Positions 35,399-44,690 of a stretch of DNA of 45,379 bases are shown here, in pieces. Position 1 is the stretch's first letter; each line of letters opens with the position of its first letter. The notes beneath the pieces were generated by a model. The model was not told the DNA's origin and ran no database searches. It saw nothing but the letters and a program-made list of their open reading frames with translations. The stretch comes from an uncultured Pseudomonadota bacterium (GTDB lineage: Bacteria > Pseudomonadota > Gammaproteobacteria > Ga0077536): positions 1 to 45,379 of the forward strand of contig CAIKBL010000055.1 in assembly GCA_903825645.1 (NCBI GenBank). Reading direction: 5' to 3'. The position numbers and the translations under genes are program-made.

Positions 35399-36595
35399 GG
35401 CGGCGGCGACCTGTGGCGAGCGCATTGCCTCCGGCATGGGCTCCGGTACACCCATCGCCTCGCGCAGCATCTGATGGAAGTAGGCGATGGCGGGCTCGTT
35501 GCGGCCATAGACCACGTGCGCCTGGGCATCGGTGTGAAAATTCGACTGAATCGTGGTGCCGACCGGGAAGTCTTCTTTCAGCACGGTTTGCAGGAGCAGA
35601 TCCATATTCTTTCCCCAGTGGCGCTTGGCGCTGTCCGTTTCTGCCGGTTTGGGAATGAACATCGAGATCACCATGCGGGAGGTGTCCGGCGTGGGACCCG
35701 GGTAGACCCGCCATGTCTCGACCTGCTCACCCTGGCGGACGAGGACGCCGTTGGGAAACAGAATATAGACGTGAGCCATGTGAGCCAGCAGATCGGGGGT
35801 TTCCGTTTCCCTGCCGCGCACCGTCTCTAACGAGCGACGGGCAATAGACATCCGCAAGTGTTGCCCAAAAGGATCGAACGCCATCAGATTGTCGAAAAAA
35901 ATGGGCGCGATGGTGGTTCGATGCAATTTACCGACGTGGTAGATCTCGAGAAAGGTATCGATGACCCCCTTCCAGTTCATCGTGTATTCAAGCCGACGTG
36001 TTTCGTAGTGATGCCAATTCTTGAGCTGATAGGTCGCGAGTTCGGCGCTGAGTTCTGAGCCGAGCAGCGCGTCAACGTCGAAAGGCGCGCCGCGGGTATC
36101 GTGCAAGACAAAAATCATGCCGTGCCGCTCCTGGACGGGCACCGGAACCAGATTGAAAGCCCCGCGATCAATTTCTCCAAAGGTTGCTGCATCCGGTAAG
36201 CCGACCAGTTTGCCGTCCAGGTTGTAACTCCAAGCATGGTACGGGCAGGTAAAACGTTGGCGTCCGCAGCCGCTTTCGGCCATTTCCACTTGGGCGCCCC
36301 GGTGCCGACAGACGTTCATGAACGCCCTGACCTGGCCATCGTTGCCGCGCGTAAGCAGGATGGGCATCCCCGCATACTCTTCGGTGATGAAATCGCCGGG
36401 GGACGGAATCTGGCAGGATAGACCCGACAACAGTGGATACTTGCGGAAAAGCAGCGCTTTTTCCTGGTCGAAATGGTTCGTGCAGGTGTACGCCGTGCGG
36501 GTGTTGTAGGACACCCGGGGCAACATGTCGGTGGTTTTATGTTCGATGTGATGCAGGAATCGACGGGCCAAAGCGACCTGTGTTTCGTACTTCAT
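35396..36595 (-). CDS. Rieske aromatic ring-hydroxylating oxygenase, alpha subunit
   Basis: 399 residues. The Rieske cluster ligands are C96-R-H98 (NVCRHRG) and C117-P-Y-H120 (TCPYHAW). The C-terminal catalytic domain has the mononuclear iron motif with His220 and His225 (NWKGVIDTFLEIYHVGKLH). These enzymes insert oxygen into aromatic or other substrates using electrons from a reductase and often a ferredoxin. No small subunit, ferredoxin or reductase gene is visible here, so it may be an alpha-only oxygenase or borrow partners. ATG 36595 has GAGG 7 nt upstream. It is divergent from an SDR gene and convergent with the efflux operon. Confidence 0.9.
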   Translation of the reverse strand: MKYETQVALARRFLHHIEHKTTDMLPRVSYNTRTAYTCTNHFDQEKALLFRKYPLLSGLSCQIPSPGDFITEEYAGMPILLTRGNDGQVRAFMNVCRHRGAQVEMAESGCGRQRFTCPYHAWSYNLDGKLVGLPDAATFGEIDRGAFNLVPVPVQERHGMIFVLHDTRGAPFDVDALLGSELSAELATYQLKNWHHYETRRLEYTMNWKGVIDTFLEIYHVGKLHRTTIAPIFFDNLMAFDPFGQHLRMSIARRSLETVRGRETETPDLLAHMAHVYILFPNGVLVRQGEQVETWRVYPGPTPDTSRMVISMFIPKPAETDSAKRHWGKNMDLLLQTVLKEDFPVGTTIQSNFHTDAQAHVVYGRNEPAIAYFHQMLREAMGVPEPMPEAMRSPQVAAA

Positions 36596-36849
36596 GGCGT
36601 TGCCTCGCGAGAGTTCACCGGTTTCAGTTCGACCGGCGAGACGCACTGAGCGGACCGGTTGTCTCGATTGTCGCTAATCCGGTGCAACCTTTCCAGCCTC
36701 GCGGCGGGGTGGGTGCCGGTCGCCTAGGCTTTGTGCCCGCCAGCAAGGCGCGTGAGATAGTCGGGCCCGTCGGCGCCGCCGGGACACTGGCGCCGCGAAC
36801 GACCCTGCGCGACTATGTCTTAACTACATATAAATGCAGAGGATCTCAC

Positions 36850-37638
36850 ATGGAACTTGGACTAACGGGCAAGGTTGCCTTGATCACGGGCGCGAGCAAG
36901 GGGATTGGGCGCGCGATTGCTGAAGAGTTTGCCCGCGAGGGGGCCAAGGTCGCTATTTGTGCCCGTGGCGTAGCTGAACTGGAGGCGACGGCGGTGATGC
37001 TGCGGGGGTACGGTGTGGCGGTGCACACGATGCAGGCCGACGTGTCCAAAGCGAAAGAGGTCGAAGCGGTACTGGACTCGACCTTGGCGGCGTTTGGCCG
37101 CATTAACGTCCTCATCAACAACGCCGGCACGGCGTGGCCCGGGCATACGCTGACGACCACCGATGAGGAGTGGCGGGAATGCATGGAGGTCAATCTCTAC
37201 AGCGCCGTGCGTTTCACGCGCGGCATCGCGCCACACATGCGCGCACACGGCGGCGGCCGAATCATCAATATTTCCTCGGTCGGCGCGCATACCCCGCCGC
37301 AATTTCTACCCGATTACGACAGCGCGAAGGCGGCGATGCTGACTTTTTCGAAGGCCACCTCGTTCGAGCTTGCGCCGGATAATATTCTCGTCAATTGTGT
37401 CTGTCCCGCGCTGATCCATACCCCGCTATGGGACAGCATCGCCGATGGCATGATGAGCGATTCGGGACATTCTCGCTCGGAAATCCTCCACGACCTCGCG
37501 CAACAATTCGTTGCGCTAAAACGCTTTGGGCGAACCGACGAAGTGTCTGGTCTCGTCGCCTTTTTAGCGTCTGATCGGGCTTCCTTTATCACCGGGAGCA
37601 TCTACGATATCGATGGCGGTTTTCGTAAATCGATTTGA
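36850..37638 (+). CDS. SDR-family oxidoreductase
   Basis: 262 residues with a complete classical SDR set: TGASKGIG (about residues 13-20), NNAG, Ser in NISSVG, YDSAK and a C-terminal GSIYDIDGG. The pattern resembles FabG-type reductases and catabolic dihydrodiol or 3-hydroxyacyl dehydrogenases. ATG 36850 is chosen because GAGGAT lies just upstream; a longer open frame upstream crosses the divergent promoter region and looks spurious. It is divergently placed with the Rieske oxygenase (254-nt gap), suggesting shared regulation; oxidation of the oxygenase product is a plausible job. Confidence 0.9.
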   Translation: MELGLTGKVALITGASKGIGRAIAEEFAREGAKVAICARGVAELEATAVMLRGYGVAVHTMQADVSKAKEVEAVLDSTLAAFGRINVLINNAGTAWPGHTLTTTDEEWRECMEVNLYSAVRFTRGIAPHMRAHGGGRIINISSVGAHTPPQFLPDYDSAKAAMLTFSKATSFELAPDNILVNCVCPALIHTPLWDSIADGMMSDSGHSRSEILHDLAQQFVALKRFGRTDEVSGLVAFLASDRASFITGSIYDIDGGFRKSI

Positions 37639-37786
37639 GTGGGGCCAGGGTTGTCGTAGCTCGAGTGCCGCGTATCGAAGTCTGGCCGATAGCAGACGCC
37701 GGGCTCCGGTTGCCGGCTAGGATGAATTCATTCATGCGGCAGTAATATCGGATCCGTACCATAGCGACTCCGCCACTACTGGAATT

Positions 37787-38080
37787 ATGCGAATGGACCC
37801 CATTGCGAACAAACAAGCGATCGCCTTGCTGATGGCCCGCAGACGGCTGCTCACGCATTACCTATCCGTGGTAAAGCGGCGCACCACTGCCTGGCCTATC
37901 TCCTCGACAGCGACTCAACGGCCACTCAAGGCGCTCGATGAAGCGCGCAGACGCCATCTCGCGGAAAACGAACGCGAGTTGAGCGGTATCGATGTTGAAC
38001 TCTGCTTATTGAGAACGCAGGCGCAAGAACCGTCAGGTGGGCAACGCGGGCATTCGGTCACCAGCAGCCTGAGTGCCTGA
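37787..38080 (+). CDS. Hypothetical small charged protein
   Basis: 97 residues, Arg/Ala/Leu-rich, with a predicted helix (LKALDEARRRHLAENERELSG) that could form a coiled coil. There is no signal peptide or family I recognise. Base composition at third positions is compatible with coding. The start may be ATG 37787 or 37793, with GGAA just upstream. Its independence is uncertain; it lies 148 nt after the SDR and 90 nt before the metal-uptake genes. Confidence 0.4.
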   Translation: MRMDPIANKQAIALLMARRRLLTHYLSVVKRRTTAWPISSTATQRPLKALDEARRRHLAENERELSGIDVELCLLRTQAQEPSGGQRGHSVTSSLSA

Positions 38081-38170
38081 TCCGCAGGAAAGCAACGTGC
38101 CAGGCGGGGGGACCAGGGCCACTGCCGTCTTCTCGGCTGAACAACGCAGGGGGGCACGACGCGGCGTGCT

Positions 38171-38536
38171 ATGCTGCCCCATGTGAAGTTGCTCCGCCCA
38201 AAGACCGCTGCGCGTTTTATGTCTCAGTGCAACTGGGGCGGAGGCGTCGCCACATTTCTCCTCGTTACCGTGTTGCTCCTGCTGCAGTTCGTCAGAATTG
38301 CGCATGAAATTTCCCATGTAAGCCATCCAGTCTCCGGAACCACGTCCGACCACCCGGTTTGCGCGACCTGTCTGGCACTTGGCGGGGTGGCCGATGCGCA
38401 GCCCGCTGGGGAGCTGCTGCTGCCGAGTAGCGGTGTCCCGTCGGTCAGCCCGTTGGGCATGCAATCCGATAGTCCGCATGGGCCCATCAGTCGCCCCTAC
38501 TTGAGCCGAGCCCCTCCCTCTCCGCGCCCTGACTGA
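38171..38536 (+). CDS. Small membrane protein with a His/Cys motif, metal-uptake locus
   Basis: 121 residues (105 from the alternative ATG 38219). A hydrophobic segment FLLVTVLLLLQFVRIA precedes HEISHVSHPVSG, HPVCATCLALGG and a Pro-rich C-terminus. The His-x3-His-x2-His and CATC arrangement could bind a divalent metal. Similar small exported His/Cys proteins accompany zinc uptake genes in proteobacteria. It lies 65 nt upstream of the porin-like gene, so it is probably the first gene of the transporter operon. Confidence 0.6.
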   Translation: MLPHVKLLRPKTAARFMSQCNWGGGVATFLLVTVLLLLQFVRIAHEISHVSHPVSGTTSDHPVCATCLALGGVADAQPAGELLLPSSGVPSVSPLGMQSDSPHGPISRPYLSRAPPSPRPD

Positions 38537-38601
38537 ACGTGATATTCATTCCCTGATCTCGTCCCGTGGGCCGAGATCAGCAGCAGTTCAAGGGACATCA
38601 G

Positions 38602-40005
38602 ATGAAAAGAATTAGCCGGGGCGCCGCGGTGGTGAGCGCTATGCTGGTCACGGTACCTGCATTTGCCGCCGATCCTGACATCGTGGCCTTGCGGGAGGAG
38701 CTCGCAGAAGTCAGACAAATTTACGAAAAGCGCCTGTCAACCCTCGAAGCGCGGCTTGCCCAATACGAGGGTAAGGCTGCACGCAGTGAAGCAAAGGCCG
38801 TGTCCGCGGAGGTCATTGCGCGTAAGGCCGTGGTGGCCGCGAGCCAGAAACCGGCGAGTGAGGCGGCATTCAATCCGGCCATCTCCGCAGTGCTCATGGC
38901 AACCTATGGGTATACGGGGCGTGACCCCAATCACTACGCCATCCAGGGCTTCATTCCGACCGGAGGAGACGTGACACTGCCACGCCGGAATTTTAGTCTG
39001 GGTGAATCGGAGATCGGTATTGCCGCCGACATCGATCATCTCTTCCGGGGCCAACTGACACTTTCCCTGCCGCCAAAGGAAAACACGATCGCGCTTGAGG
39101 AGGCCTTCGCGCAGACGCTGTCGCTCGGGTCCGGGACTACCTTGCGGGTCGGTCGGTTCTTTTCCGGTATTGGTTACCTCAATGGACAACACGCACACGC
39201 CTGGGATTTTGTTGACGCGCCGTTGGTTTACAAGGTGATGCTGGGGGGGCAACTGCACAGCGATGGCCTCCAAGTGAAATGGATCGCGCCAACGGATCTC
39301 TTTCTCGAATTCGGTGGCGAACTCGCCAACGGCGGACCCTTCCCCTCGACCGATCGGTCGGAAAATGGTGCCACGATGTACGCGCTGTTCGCGCACGCGG
39401 GTGGGGATGTCGGGCTGTCGAGCAGCTGGAGGGCTGGGGTGTCGTGGCTCAATACTTCTCCGCGCGACCGCGCTTATCAGGACATGAATAGGCTCGGTAA
39501 TGCGGTGACCGACGCGTTCTCGGGGCGCAGTAATCTGCTCATCGCTGATGGGATCTGGAAATGGGCGCCCGAGGGCAATGCGACCGATCGGAGTCTGGTC
39601 CTGCAGGGCGAGTTCTTCTTGCGTGATGAGCAAGGTCTCCTGCGCTACGACCTGACGGGCGCTGCCCTTAGCGGCGACTACGCAGCGCAGCAGGCCGGGC
39701 TTTATGGGCAGGTGCTCTATCAGTTCATTCCGCATTGGCGGATCGGATACCGCTTCGATTGGTTGGATTCCGGTTCGCATAACATTGGGCTGGTGGACAG
39801 CGGGGCATTGTCATCTTTCGATTTTCCCCTTCTCGGCGGCTTCAGCCCGAAGCGGCATTCGGTGATGCTGGACTGGACGCCGAGCGAATTTTCGCGCATC
39901 CGGTTCCAGTACGCCCGCGACGACGCGAGTCCCGGCAGAACCGACAACCAGCTCTGGGTGCAGCTCATTACCAGTTTCGGTGCACATGGCGCCCATCACT
40001 TCTGA
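38602..40005 (+). CDS. Outer-membrane beta-barrel protein of a metal-uptake locus
   Basis: 467 residues. A signal peptide (to VPAFA) is followed by a short coiled coil (about residues 28-60: EELAEVRQIYEKRLSTLEARL) and then a Gly/aromatic-rich beta-barrel of about 380 residues ending in HF. The layout, coiled coil plus barrel, is like porins that trimerise through a periplasmic helix. The next gene, 15 nt on, is a metal-binding periplasmic protein, so the barrel probably admits the metal or its complex. No TonB box is visible. ATG 38602 follows AAGGGA. Confidence 0.75.
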   Translation: MKRISRGAAVVSAMLVTVPAFAADPDIVALREELAEVRQIYEKRLSTLEARLAQYEGKAARSEAKAVSAEVIARKAVVAASQKPASEAAFNPAISAVLMATYGYTGRDPNHYAIQGFIPTGGDVTLPRRNFSLGESEIGIAADIDHLFRGQLTLSLPPKENTIALEEAFAQTLSLGSGTTLRVGRFFSGIGYLNGQHAHAWDFVDAPLVYKVMLGGQLHSDGLQVKWIAPTDLFLEFGGELANGGPFPSTDRSENGATMYALFAHAGGDVGLSSSWRAGVSWLNTSPRDRAYQDMNRLGNAVTDAFSGRSNLLIADGIWKWAPEGNATDRSLVLQGEFFLRDEQGLLRYDLTGAALSGDYAAQQAGLYGQVLYQFIPHWRIGYRFDWLDSGSHNIGLVDSGALSSFDFPLLGGFSPKRHSVMLDWTPSEFSRIRFQYARDDASPGRTDNQLWVQLITSFGAHGAHHF

Positions 40006-40019
40006 GAGGGACCTTACGT

Positions 40020-40928
40020 ATGAAAAAACTCATCAGGTTATCCGTGTTATTGCTGGCAGCAGGACTCGCGGTGGATGCTCACGCAGTACTCCGAATTTTT
40101 GCGACCGTGCCGGAGTGGGGCGCCCTGGCGAAGGAAATCGGCGGCGAGGGTGTCGACGTCTTCATCGCCACCACCGGGCAGCAGGACCCGCATCATGTGC
40201 AGGCCCGGCCTTCCCTGATTGCTCGAGCGCGTGAGGCAGATCTCGTCGTCGCCACGGGTGCCGAACTGGAAATCGGCTGGCTGCCACTCGTCCAGCGCGA
40301 TTCCGGCAACGATCGGATTCAATTGGGACAGCGAGGTTATTTCGAGGCTGCGACGGAGGTCGCGCTGCTTGAAATTCCGGCTCATCTGGATCGGGCCGAG
40401 GGTGATGTGCATCCGGGCGGTAATCCTCATGTCCAGATGGATCCGCGCAATATTGAGGCAGTCGGCGCAGCGCTCGTCGAGCGTATGGCGGAACTGGTGC
40501 CGCCGGCCGATGCGGCAACTTTCCGTCTGCACTGGCAGACGTTTGATGAACGGTGGAAGTCTGCAATGGCGGGTTGGGAAAAACGCGGCGCGCCCCTACG
40601 CGGCACGCTAATTGTGGTGCAGCACAAGGCGTTCCCTTATCTTGAGGATTGGCTGGGATTAGTCGAGGTCGCCGCGCTCGAACCGAAGCCTGGCGTAGAA
40701 CCCTCGGTAGCCTATCTCAACAAATTGCGGGCACAGGTCACGGGCAGACCGCCGAAGCTCGTCGTGCGCGCGGCCTACCAGTCTCCACAGGCAGCGGAAT
40801 GGTTTAGCCGCGAGGCAAAAATCCCGGTTGCGGTCGTGCCCTTTACTGTCGGCGGCAGTGCACAGGCAACGGATCTTTTCGGACTCTTTGAGGATACGCT
40901 GGACCAGCTTCTGGGTGCTCTGAAGTGA
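40020..40928 (+). CDS. Metal ABC transporter substrate-binding protein (ZnuA-like)
   Basis: 302 residues of cluster A-I (ZnuA/PsaA) type. The signal peptide ends near DAHA. Likely metal ligands are His59 (QDPHHVQARPS), His137 (GNPHVQMDP) and His202 (VQHKAFPYLEDWLG). VPFTVGG is the usual closing motif. The His/Asp-rich loop typical of zinc-specific members is short here (HPGG only), and the acidic residue often seen before the PQ/SP stretch is Ala in AAYQSP. Three His ligands favour zinc over manganese. The stop overlaps the permease start (GTGA). Confidence 0.85.
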   Translation: MKKLIRLSVLLLAAGLAVDAHAVLRIFATVPEWGALAKEIGGEGVDVFIATTGQQDPHHVQARPSLIARAREADLVVATGAELEIGWLPLVQRDSGNDRIQLGQRGYFEAATEVALLEIPAHLDRAEGDVHPGGNPHVQMDPRNIEAVGAALVERMAELVPPADAATFRLHWQTFDERWKSAMAGWEKRGAPLRGTLIVVQHKAFPYLEDWLGLVEVAALEPKPGVEPSVAYLNKLRAQVTGRPPKLVVRAAYQSPQAAEWFSREAKIPVAVVPFTVGGSAQATDLFGLFEDTLDQLLGALK

Positions 40929-41677
40929 ATTTTTATTTTTCTCTCCTGGCCGCGCCGCTGGTGGCGGGTCTATTGGTTATTGCGACCCATGTCCCGCTCG
41001 GCATGGAAGTGCTGAAGCGCGGGATCATTTTCATTGATCTTGCGATCGCGCAGGTTGCCGGGCTTGGCGTGATTTTCGCTCTTCTGCTGGGTTGGCATGC
41101 CGGTTTTGCGATACAGGGGGCGGCGGCCGTGGCGGCAACCGGCGGCGCCATTTTTCTGAACTGGACAGAACGTCGCTGGCCCCATGTTCAGGAAGCATTG
41201 ATTGGTCTGCTCTTCGTCACCGCAGCAGCAGCAGGTATTCTACTGCTCGCCGGAAATCCCCATGGAGGCGAGCATCTGCAAGATCTCTTGGCAGGACAGA
41301 TCCTCTGGGTCGGGTGGGTGCAGCTTCTGCCAGTAGCGCTCGTCTACGCGGGTGTGCTTGCGATCTGGTTTCTGGCACGAGACCGTCTTGGACGGATCGG
41401 GTTCTATCTGATTTTTGCATTGACTGTAACCGCTTCGGTACAACTCGTTGGGGTCTTACTGGTATTTGCCAGCCTAATCGGGCCCGCGGTCGCGGTGAGC
41501 GCCTTGCGACGGCCGGCTTTATGCGTGGCATACAGCCTCGGCACTTTCGCCTATGCCCTCGGATTGACGCTCTCTGCGCTGCTGGATTTGCCGGCGGGTG
41601 CGGCTATCGTGTGCTGCCTCGTGCTGTGTAGTTTTTTGACGCTGGTGTTCATTCCGATCGAAAAACGGCCAAGATAA
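40925..41677 (+). CDS. Metal ABC transporter permease (ZnuB-like)
   Basis: 250 residues with about eight hydrophobic segments of the ABC-3 family, including RGIIFIDLAIAQVAGLG (the coupling region) and LLVFASLIGPAVAVSAL. It forms the inner-membrane channel for the ZnuA-like protein. It begins with GTG overlapping the preceding stop by 4 nt. The expected ATPase (ZnuC) is not in the window; the next gene is an unrelated epoxide hydrolase. Confidence 0.9.
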   Translation: MNFYFSLLAAPLVAGLLVIATHVPLGMEVLKRGIIFIDLAIAQVAGLGVIFALLLGWHAGFAIQGAAAVAATGGAIFLNWTERRWPHVQEALIGLLFVTAAAAGILLLAGNPHGGEHLQDLLAGQILWVGWVQLLPVALVYAGVLAIWFLARDRLGRIGFYLIFALTVTASVQLVGVLLVFASLIGPAVAVSALRRPALCVAYSLGTFAYALGLTLSALLDLPAGAAIVCCLVLCSFLTLVFIPIEKRPR

Positions 41678-41838
41678 GTGCGCGGTCGCAGATCCCTCCG
41701 TACGTAGTGGTGACGGGACGATGGACGGCCGCTCTCCACCGAATTTTTCTCCAGTAAAGTAGAACCGATGGTCCGTAGACGCGTAATATTCCGCACAGTT
41801 CGGTCCCATCCCTGCCAGCTAAGCGAAAGAAGCAACGC

Positions 41839-42996
41839 ATGTCACGACATACCCGTCCCGAACCCTTTTCCGTCCAGGTGACTGAGGCTGAGTTATCCGA
41901 TCTGCGATCGCGCCTCGCGCGTGCACGATGGCCTGGTGAAATACCAGATAGCGGCTGGGATTACGGCGCTAACCTCGCGTATCTGCGCGAATTAGTCGAC
42001 TACTGGCAGACCCGCTTCGACTGGCGGGCACAGGAAGCACGGCTCAACCGGTGGCCACAGTTCCGGGTCACGATCGATGGCCAGAGAATTCATTACATTC
42101 ATGCACGAGGCCAGGGACCGAAGCCTTTCCCGCTCGTGATGACCCATGGCTGGCCGGGCTCGGTCGCAGAATTCATGGAGATCATCGGTCCGCTTTGCGA
42201 TCCGGCCGCAGATGGCGGCGATCCGGCGGATGCCTTCGATGTGATAGCCCCTTCGCTGCCAGGCTATGGATTCTCCGATCCGACTACGGTGCGCGACGTC
42301 AACATTGCGCGCATCGCCGATTGGTTTTCCGTGCTGATGAGCGACGTGCTCGGTTATCAGCGCTATGGCGCGCAAGGCGGTGATTGGGGCTCTATGGTGA
42401 CTTCTCGTCTTGGCTTTGCCGAGTCTTCGCGTGTCGCGGGGATCCACCTCAACATGGTTGGGGTCGCGCCGCATCCCGCCAATCGGCAGGGACTTTCCCG
42501 CGCTGAAGAAGATTACCTTAAGTCGGCGATCCAATGGCGCAACGAGGAAGCGGGCTATCAGGCCATTCAGGGTACCCGTCCGCAGACGCTAGGCTATGGT
42601 CTGAATGATTCTCCGCTGGGGCTATGTGCCTGGATTACCGAAAAATTCCGGGCCTGGAGTGATTGCGCGGGGACAATCGAGAACGCCTTCACTAAAGATC
42701 AGCTGCTGACGAACGTCATGATCTATTGGATCACCCAGACTATTAATTCGTCGATTCGACTCTATTACGAAGAGCGGCATCGACCCTGGCGGCTTGGCAA
42801 AGAAGAAAAGATCACGGTGCCGACGGCGATCGCGATATTCCCCGGTGAAATAGGGACGCCGCCGCGGGAGTGGGCGGAACGGGCGTATAACGTCCAGCGT
42901 TGGACCCGGATGCCGGCCGGTGGTCACTTCGCGGCGCTCGAAAAACCAGGGCTATTGGTAGACGACATTCGGGCGTTCTTCCGCCCCCTCCGATGA
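41839..42996 (+). CDS. Epoxide hydrolase with an EHN domain
   Basis: 385 residues. The N-terminal EHN segment (FSVQVTEAELSDLRSRLARARWP, then WDYG, LRELVDYW) is diagnostic of microsomal-type epoxide hydrolases and lies on an alpha/beta-hydrolase core: HGWPGSVAEF (oxyanion), GGDWGS (Asp nucleophile) and GGHFAALE (catalytic His). Such enzymes add water to epoxides and are common in pathways that detoxify arene or alkene oxides. It follows the permease gene by 161 nt and is probably separately transcribed. Confidence 0.9.
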   Translation: MSRHTRPEPFSVQVTEAELSDLRSRLARARWPGEIPDSGWDYGANLAYLRELVDYWQTRFDWRAQEARLNRWPQFRVTIDGQRIHYIHARGQGPKPFPLVMTHGWPGSVAEFMEIIGPLCDPAADGGDPADAFDVIAPSLPGYGFSDPTTVRDVNIARIADWFSVLMSDVLGYQRYGAQGGDWGSMVTSRLGFAESSRVAGIHLNMVGVAPHPANRQGLSRAEEDYLKSAIQWRNEEAGYQAIQGTRPQTLGYGLNDSPLGLCAWITEKFRAWSDCAGTIENAFTKDQLLTNVMIYWITQTINSSIRLYYEERHRPWRLGKEEKITVPTAIAIFPGEIGTPPREWAERAYNVQRWTRMPAGGHFAALEKPGLLVDDIRAFFRPLR

Positions 42997-43035
42997 GTCG
43001 TCGCACGCGGTCCGCTTGTTCTCTCAGCAAAGGTC

Positions 43036-43057
43036 CCGGGCAGCGGCAGCTGCCCGG
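43036..43057. terminator. Strong hairpin between convergent genes
   Basis: CCGGGCAGC and GCTGCCCGG form a perfect 9-bp stem with a GGCA loop in the 79-nt gap between the convergent epoxide hydrolase and diheme peroxidase genes. There is no clear T-run on either side, so it may act as a bidirectional stalling hairpin rather than a textbook terminator. Confidence 0.45.
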
Positions 43058-43075
43058 AGACGATGGACTTCGAGA

Positions 43076-44587
43076 TCAGAGCGTTCCGAGGAAGGCGACC
43101 AGATCGGCTTTCTGCTGGGCGGTCAGACCAATGCCGAAACGGGTGTCATAGAAGTTTACGACATCGAGCAGGCTTGCGGCACGACCATCGTGGAAGTAGG
43201 GCGCACGTGCCGCGAGCCCACGCAGAGTCGGGACCTTGAGTTTGCCGATGTCTGCACAGGCGCCAGTAATCAGGGCTCGGCCTGGATCCGTCACGGTGAA
43301 CGTCTGTCTGGCGAGCGTGCCGCTGGTGCAGACCAGCGTGAAGACCGGTAAATCGCTCGGCACTTTCCCATTCGGCGCGACATCCGCGATGCCGATATTG
43401 AGCATGGTGTCGACTGAGTGATTACCGACATTCGGATTGTCGTGGCAGGTACTGCAAGATCCAGTGATACGGCTGGCGTTTTGCACGTCGTTTAGCCCCC
43501 CGACATGGGTGATCGGGAACTTTGTGCTGTTGAACATGGCCTGCCCACGCGCCACCGAAGCCTGTGCTGCGGCGTCTGTTCCGGTGGGGGTCGTCCAGGC
43601 ATTGAAGAGATTGAACAGACCCGCCACACCGGAATGTTGCAAAAAGGTCTTGAACTGCGCCTGGAGATTGACCGGTCCACCGGTCGCCCCATTACTGCTC
43701 AGGATCCCGGCGTTGTTGTCCGCATACTGCGCGGTGAAGACGCTGCTTTCGAAGCCGACGGTTTGGGCGATGGTATTCGTGCTCGGCGCCCTGTTTGCCT
43801 GCTCGTGACCGAGGAAGGCATCAGTTGCTTGACTGGAGAGGTCAGGCTCCCGTCCATCCCACATGAGGGCATTCAGAAAACCGAGATTGCCGGTGGGAAG
43901 CGGTCGGCGATAAATCGACACGATGCCGCTGCCGAAGCCAGGGGCGAGGCCCGTGACAGGGTTGGTGTTGCAGTTGTACGGATCGCGGATGGCGGTAATG
44001 CTGAACTGCGCGTTAGCGGGCAGTGGCAAGCCGATTCGGATGAGTCCCTTACGGGTCAATAACCCATAAGCCTTGGTCTGCGCGGCCAGCGTGGACACGT
44101 CGGCCGTCGGACAGGTAGCGCCGTCAACAAGCCTAAACAGCGGGTCGGACCCGTTGGTCGCGCTGAATCGGGCTTGCGCACTGGCGGCGCTGAAACTCCA
44201 TGCGTTTTGTGGCTGGTGACAGGTCAGGCAAGTTCGGTTGTTAGTGCCGAGCGGCTGAAAGAACCCGTTGTAGGTCGGGACCACGGCTGCCGCCTGAGTC
44301 CCGATGTCGCCGGAGGGATCGGGGGCGGTGGTGAACGCAGGCAGTATGGTGGGCGTCGCCTGGAGCCCTTGTTGCGGATTTGCAAAGGCCTGCATTTTTT
44401 GGAGGTGCGCGATACTTGCCGCGTTGATTTGGGCGAGGGACGGCCCCGTGAGCGCTGGGGGCGCGGCATGGGCCACGTCGAAGAGCAGGCTGGACGCGAT
44501 CGTTAATGTGCGCAGGCGGCGAATGGCCGCGCCACCGGCTTGGCGAAATAAGGGGGGCCGGGATGGTGCGTGGCGGGCGCGCTGCAT
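43076..44587 (-). CDS. MauG/CcpA-type diheme cytochrome c peroxidase-like protein
   Basis: 503 residues. An N-terminal export signal precedes two heme sites, C120-LTC-H124 and C378-STC-H382. MWDGREPDLSSQATDAFLGH sits between them, and VPTLRGLAARAPYFHDGRAASLLDVVNFYD near the C-terminus is the conserved region of bacterial diheme peroxidases. It is longer than classical CcpA (about 330 residues) and has an extended region before the first heme. Roles of this branch range from H2O2 reduction to oxidative modification of other proteins or substrates. The signal peptide is long (about 41 residues); a later start may apply. A CRP-type box lies upstream. Confidence 0.85.
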   Translation of the reverse strand: MQRARHAPSRPPLFRQAGGAAIRRLRTLTIASSLLFDVAHAAPPALTGPSLAQINAASIAHLQKMQAFANPQQGLQATPTILPAFTTAPDPSGDIGTQAAAVVPTYNGFFQPLGTNNRTCLTCHQPQNAWSFSAASAQARFSATNGSDPLFRLVDGATCPTADVSTLAAQTKAYGLLTRKGLIRIGLPLPANAQFSITAIRDPYNCNTNPVTGLAPGFGSGIVSIYRRPLPTGNLGFLNALMWDGREPDLSSQATDAFLGHEQANRAPSTNTIAQTVGFESSVFTAQYADNNAGILSSNGATGGPVNLQAQFKTFLQHSGVAGLFNLFNAWTTPTGTDAAAQASVARGQAMFNSTKFPITHVGGLNDVQNASRITGSCSTCHDNPNVGNHSVDTMLNIGIADVAPNGKVPSDLPVFTLVCTSGTLARQTFTVTDPGRALITGACADIGKLKVPTLRGLAARAPYFHDGRAASLLDVVNFYDTRFGIGLTAQQKADLVAFLGTL

Positions 44588-44690
44588 AGGGACTCTCCTC
44601 GTTTTTTATTGCACCGCTCCGCGCCCATCGAGATGCCGACGGAGAACGTTGAGGGTGCGCGAGAGTGTCCCGGATAGGTTGTGATGTTGA

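Noticed and set aside
38737-39780. Minus-strand open frame of 347 codons
   Set aside because: Antisense to the outer-membrane barrel gene, which has a signal peptide and barrel pattern; no family motifs of its own.
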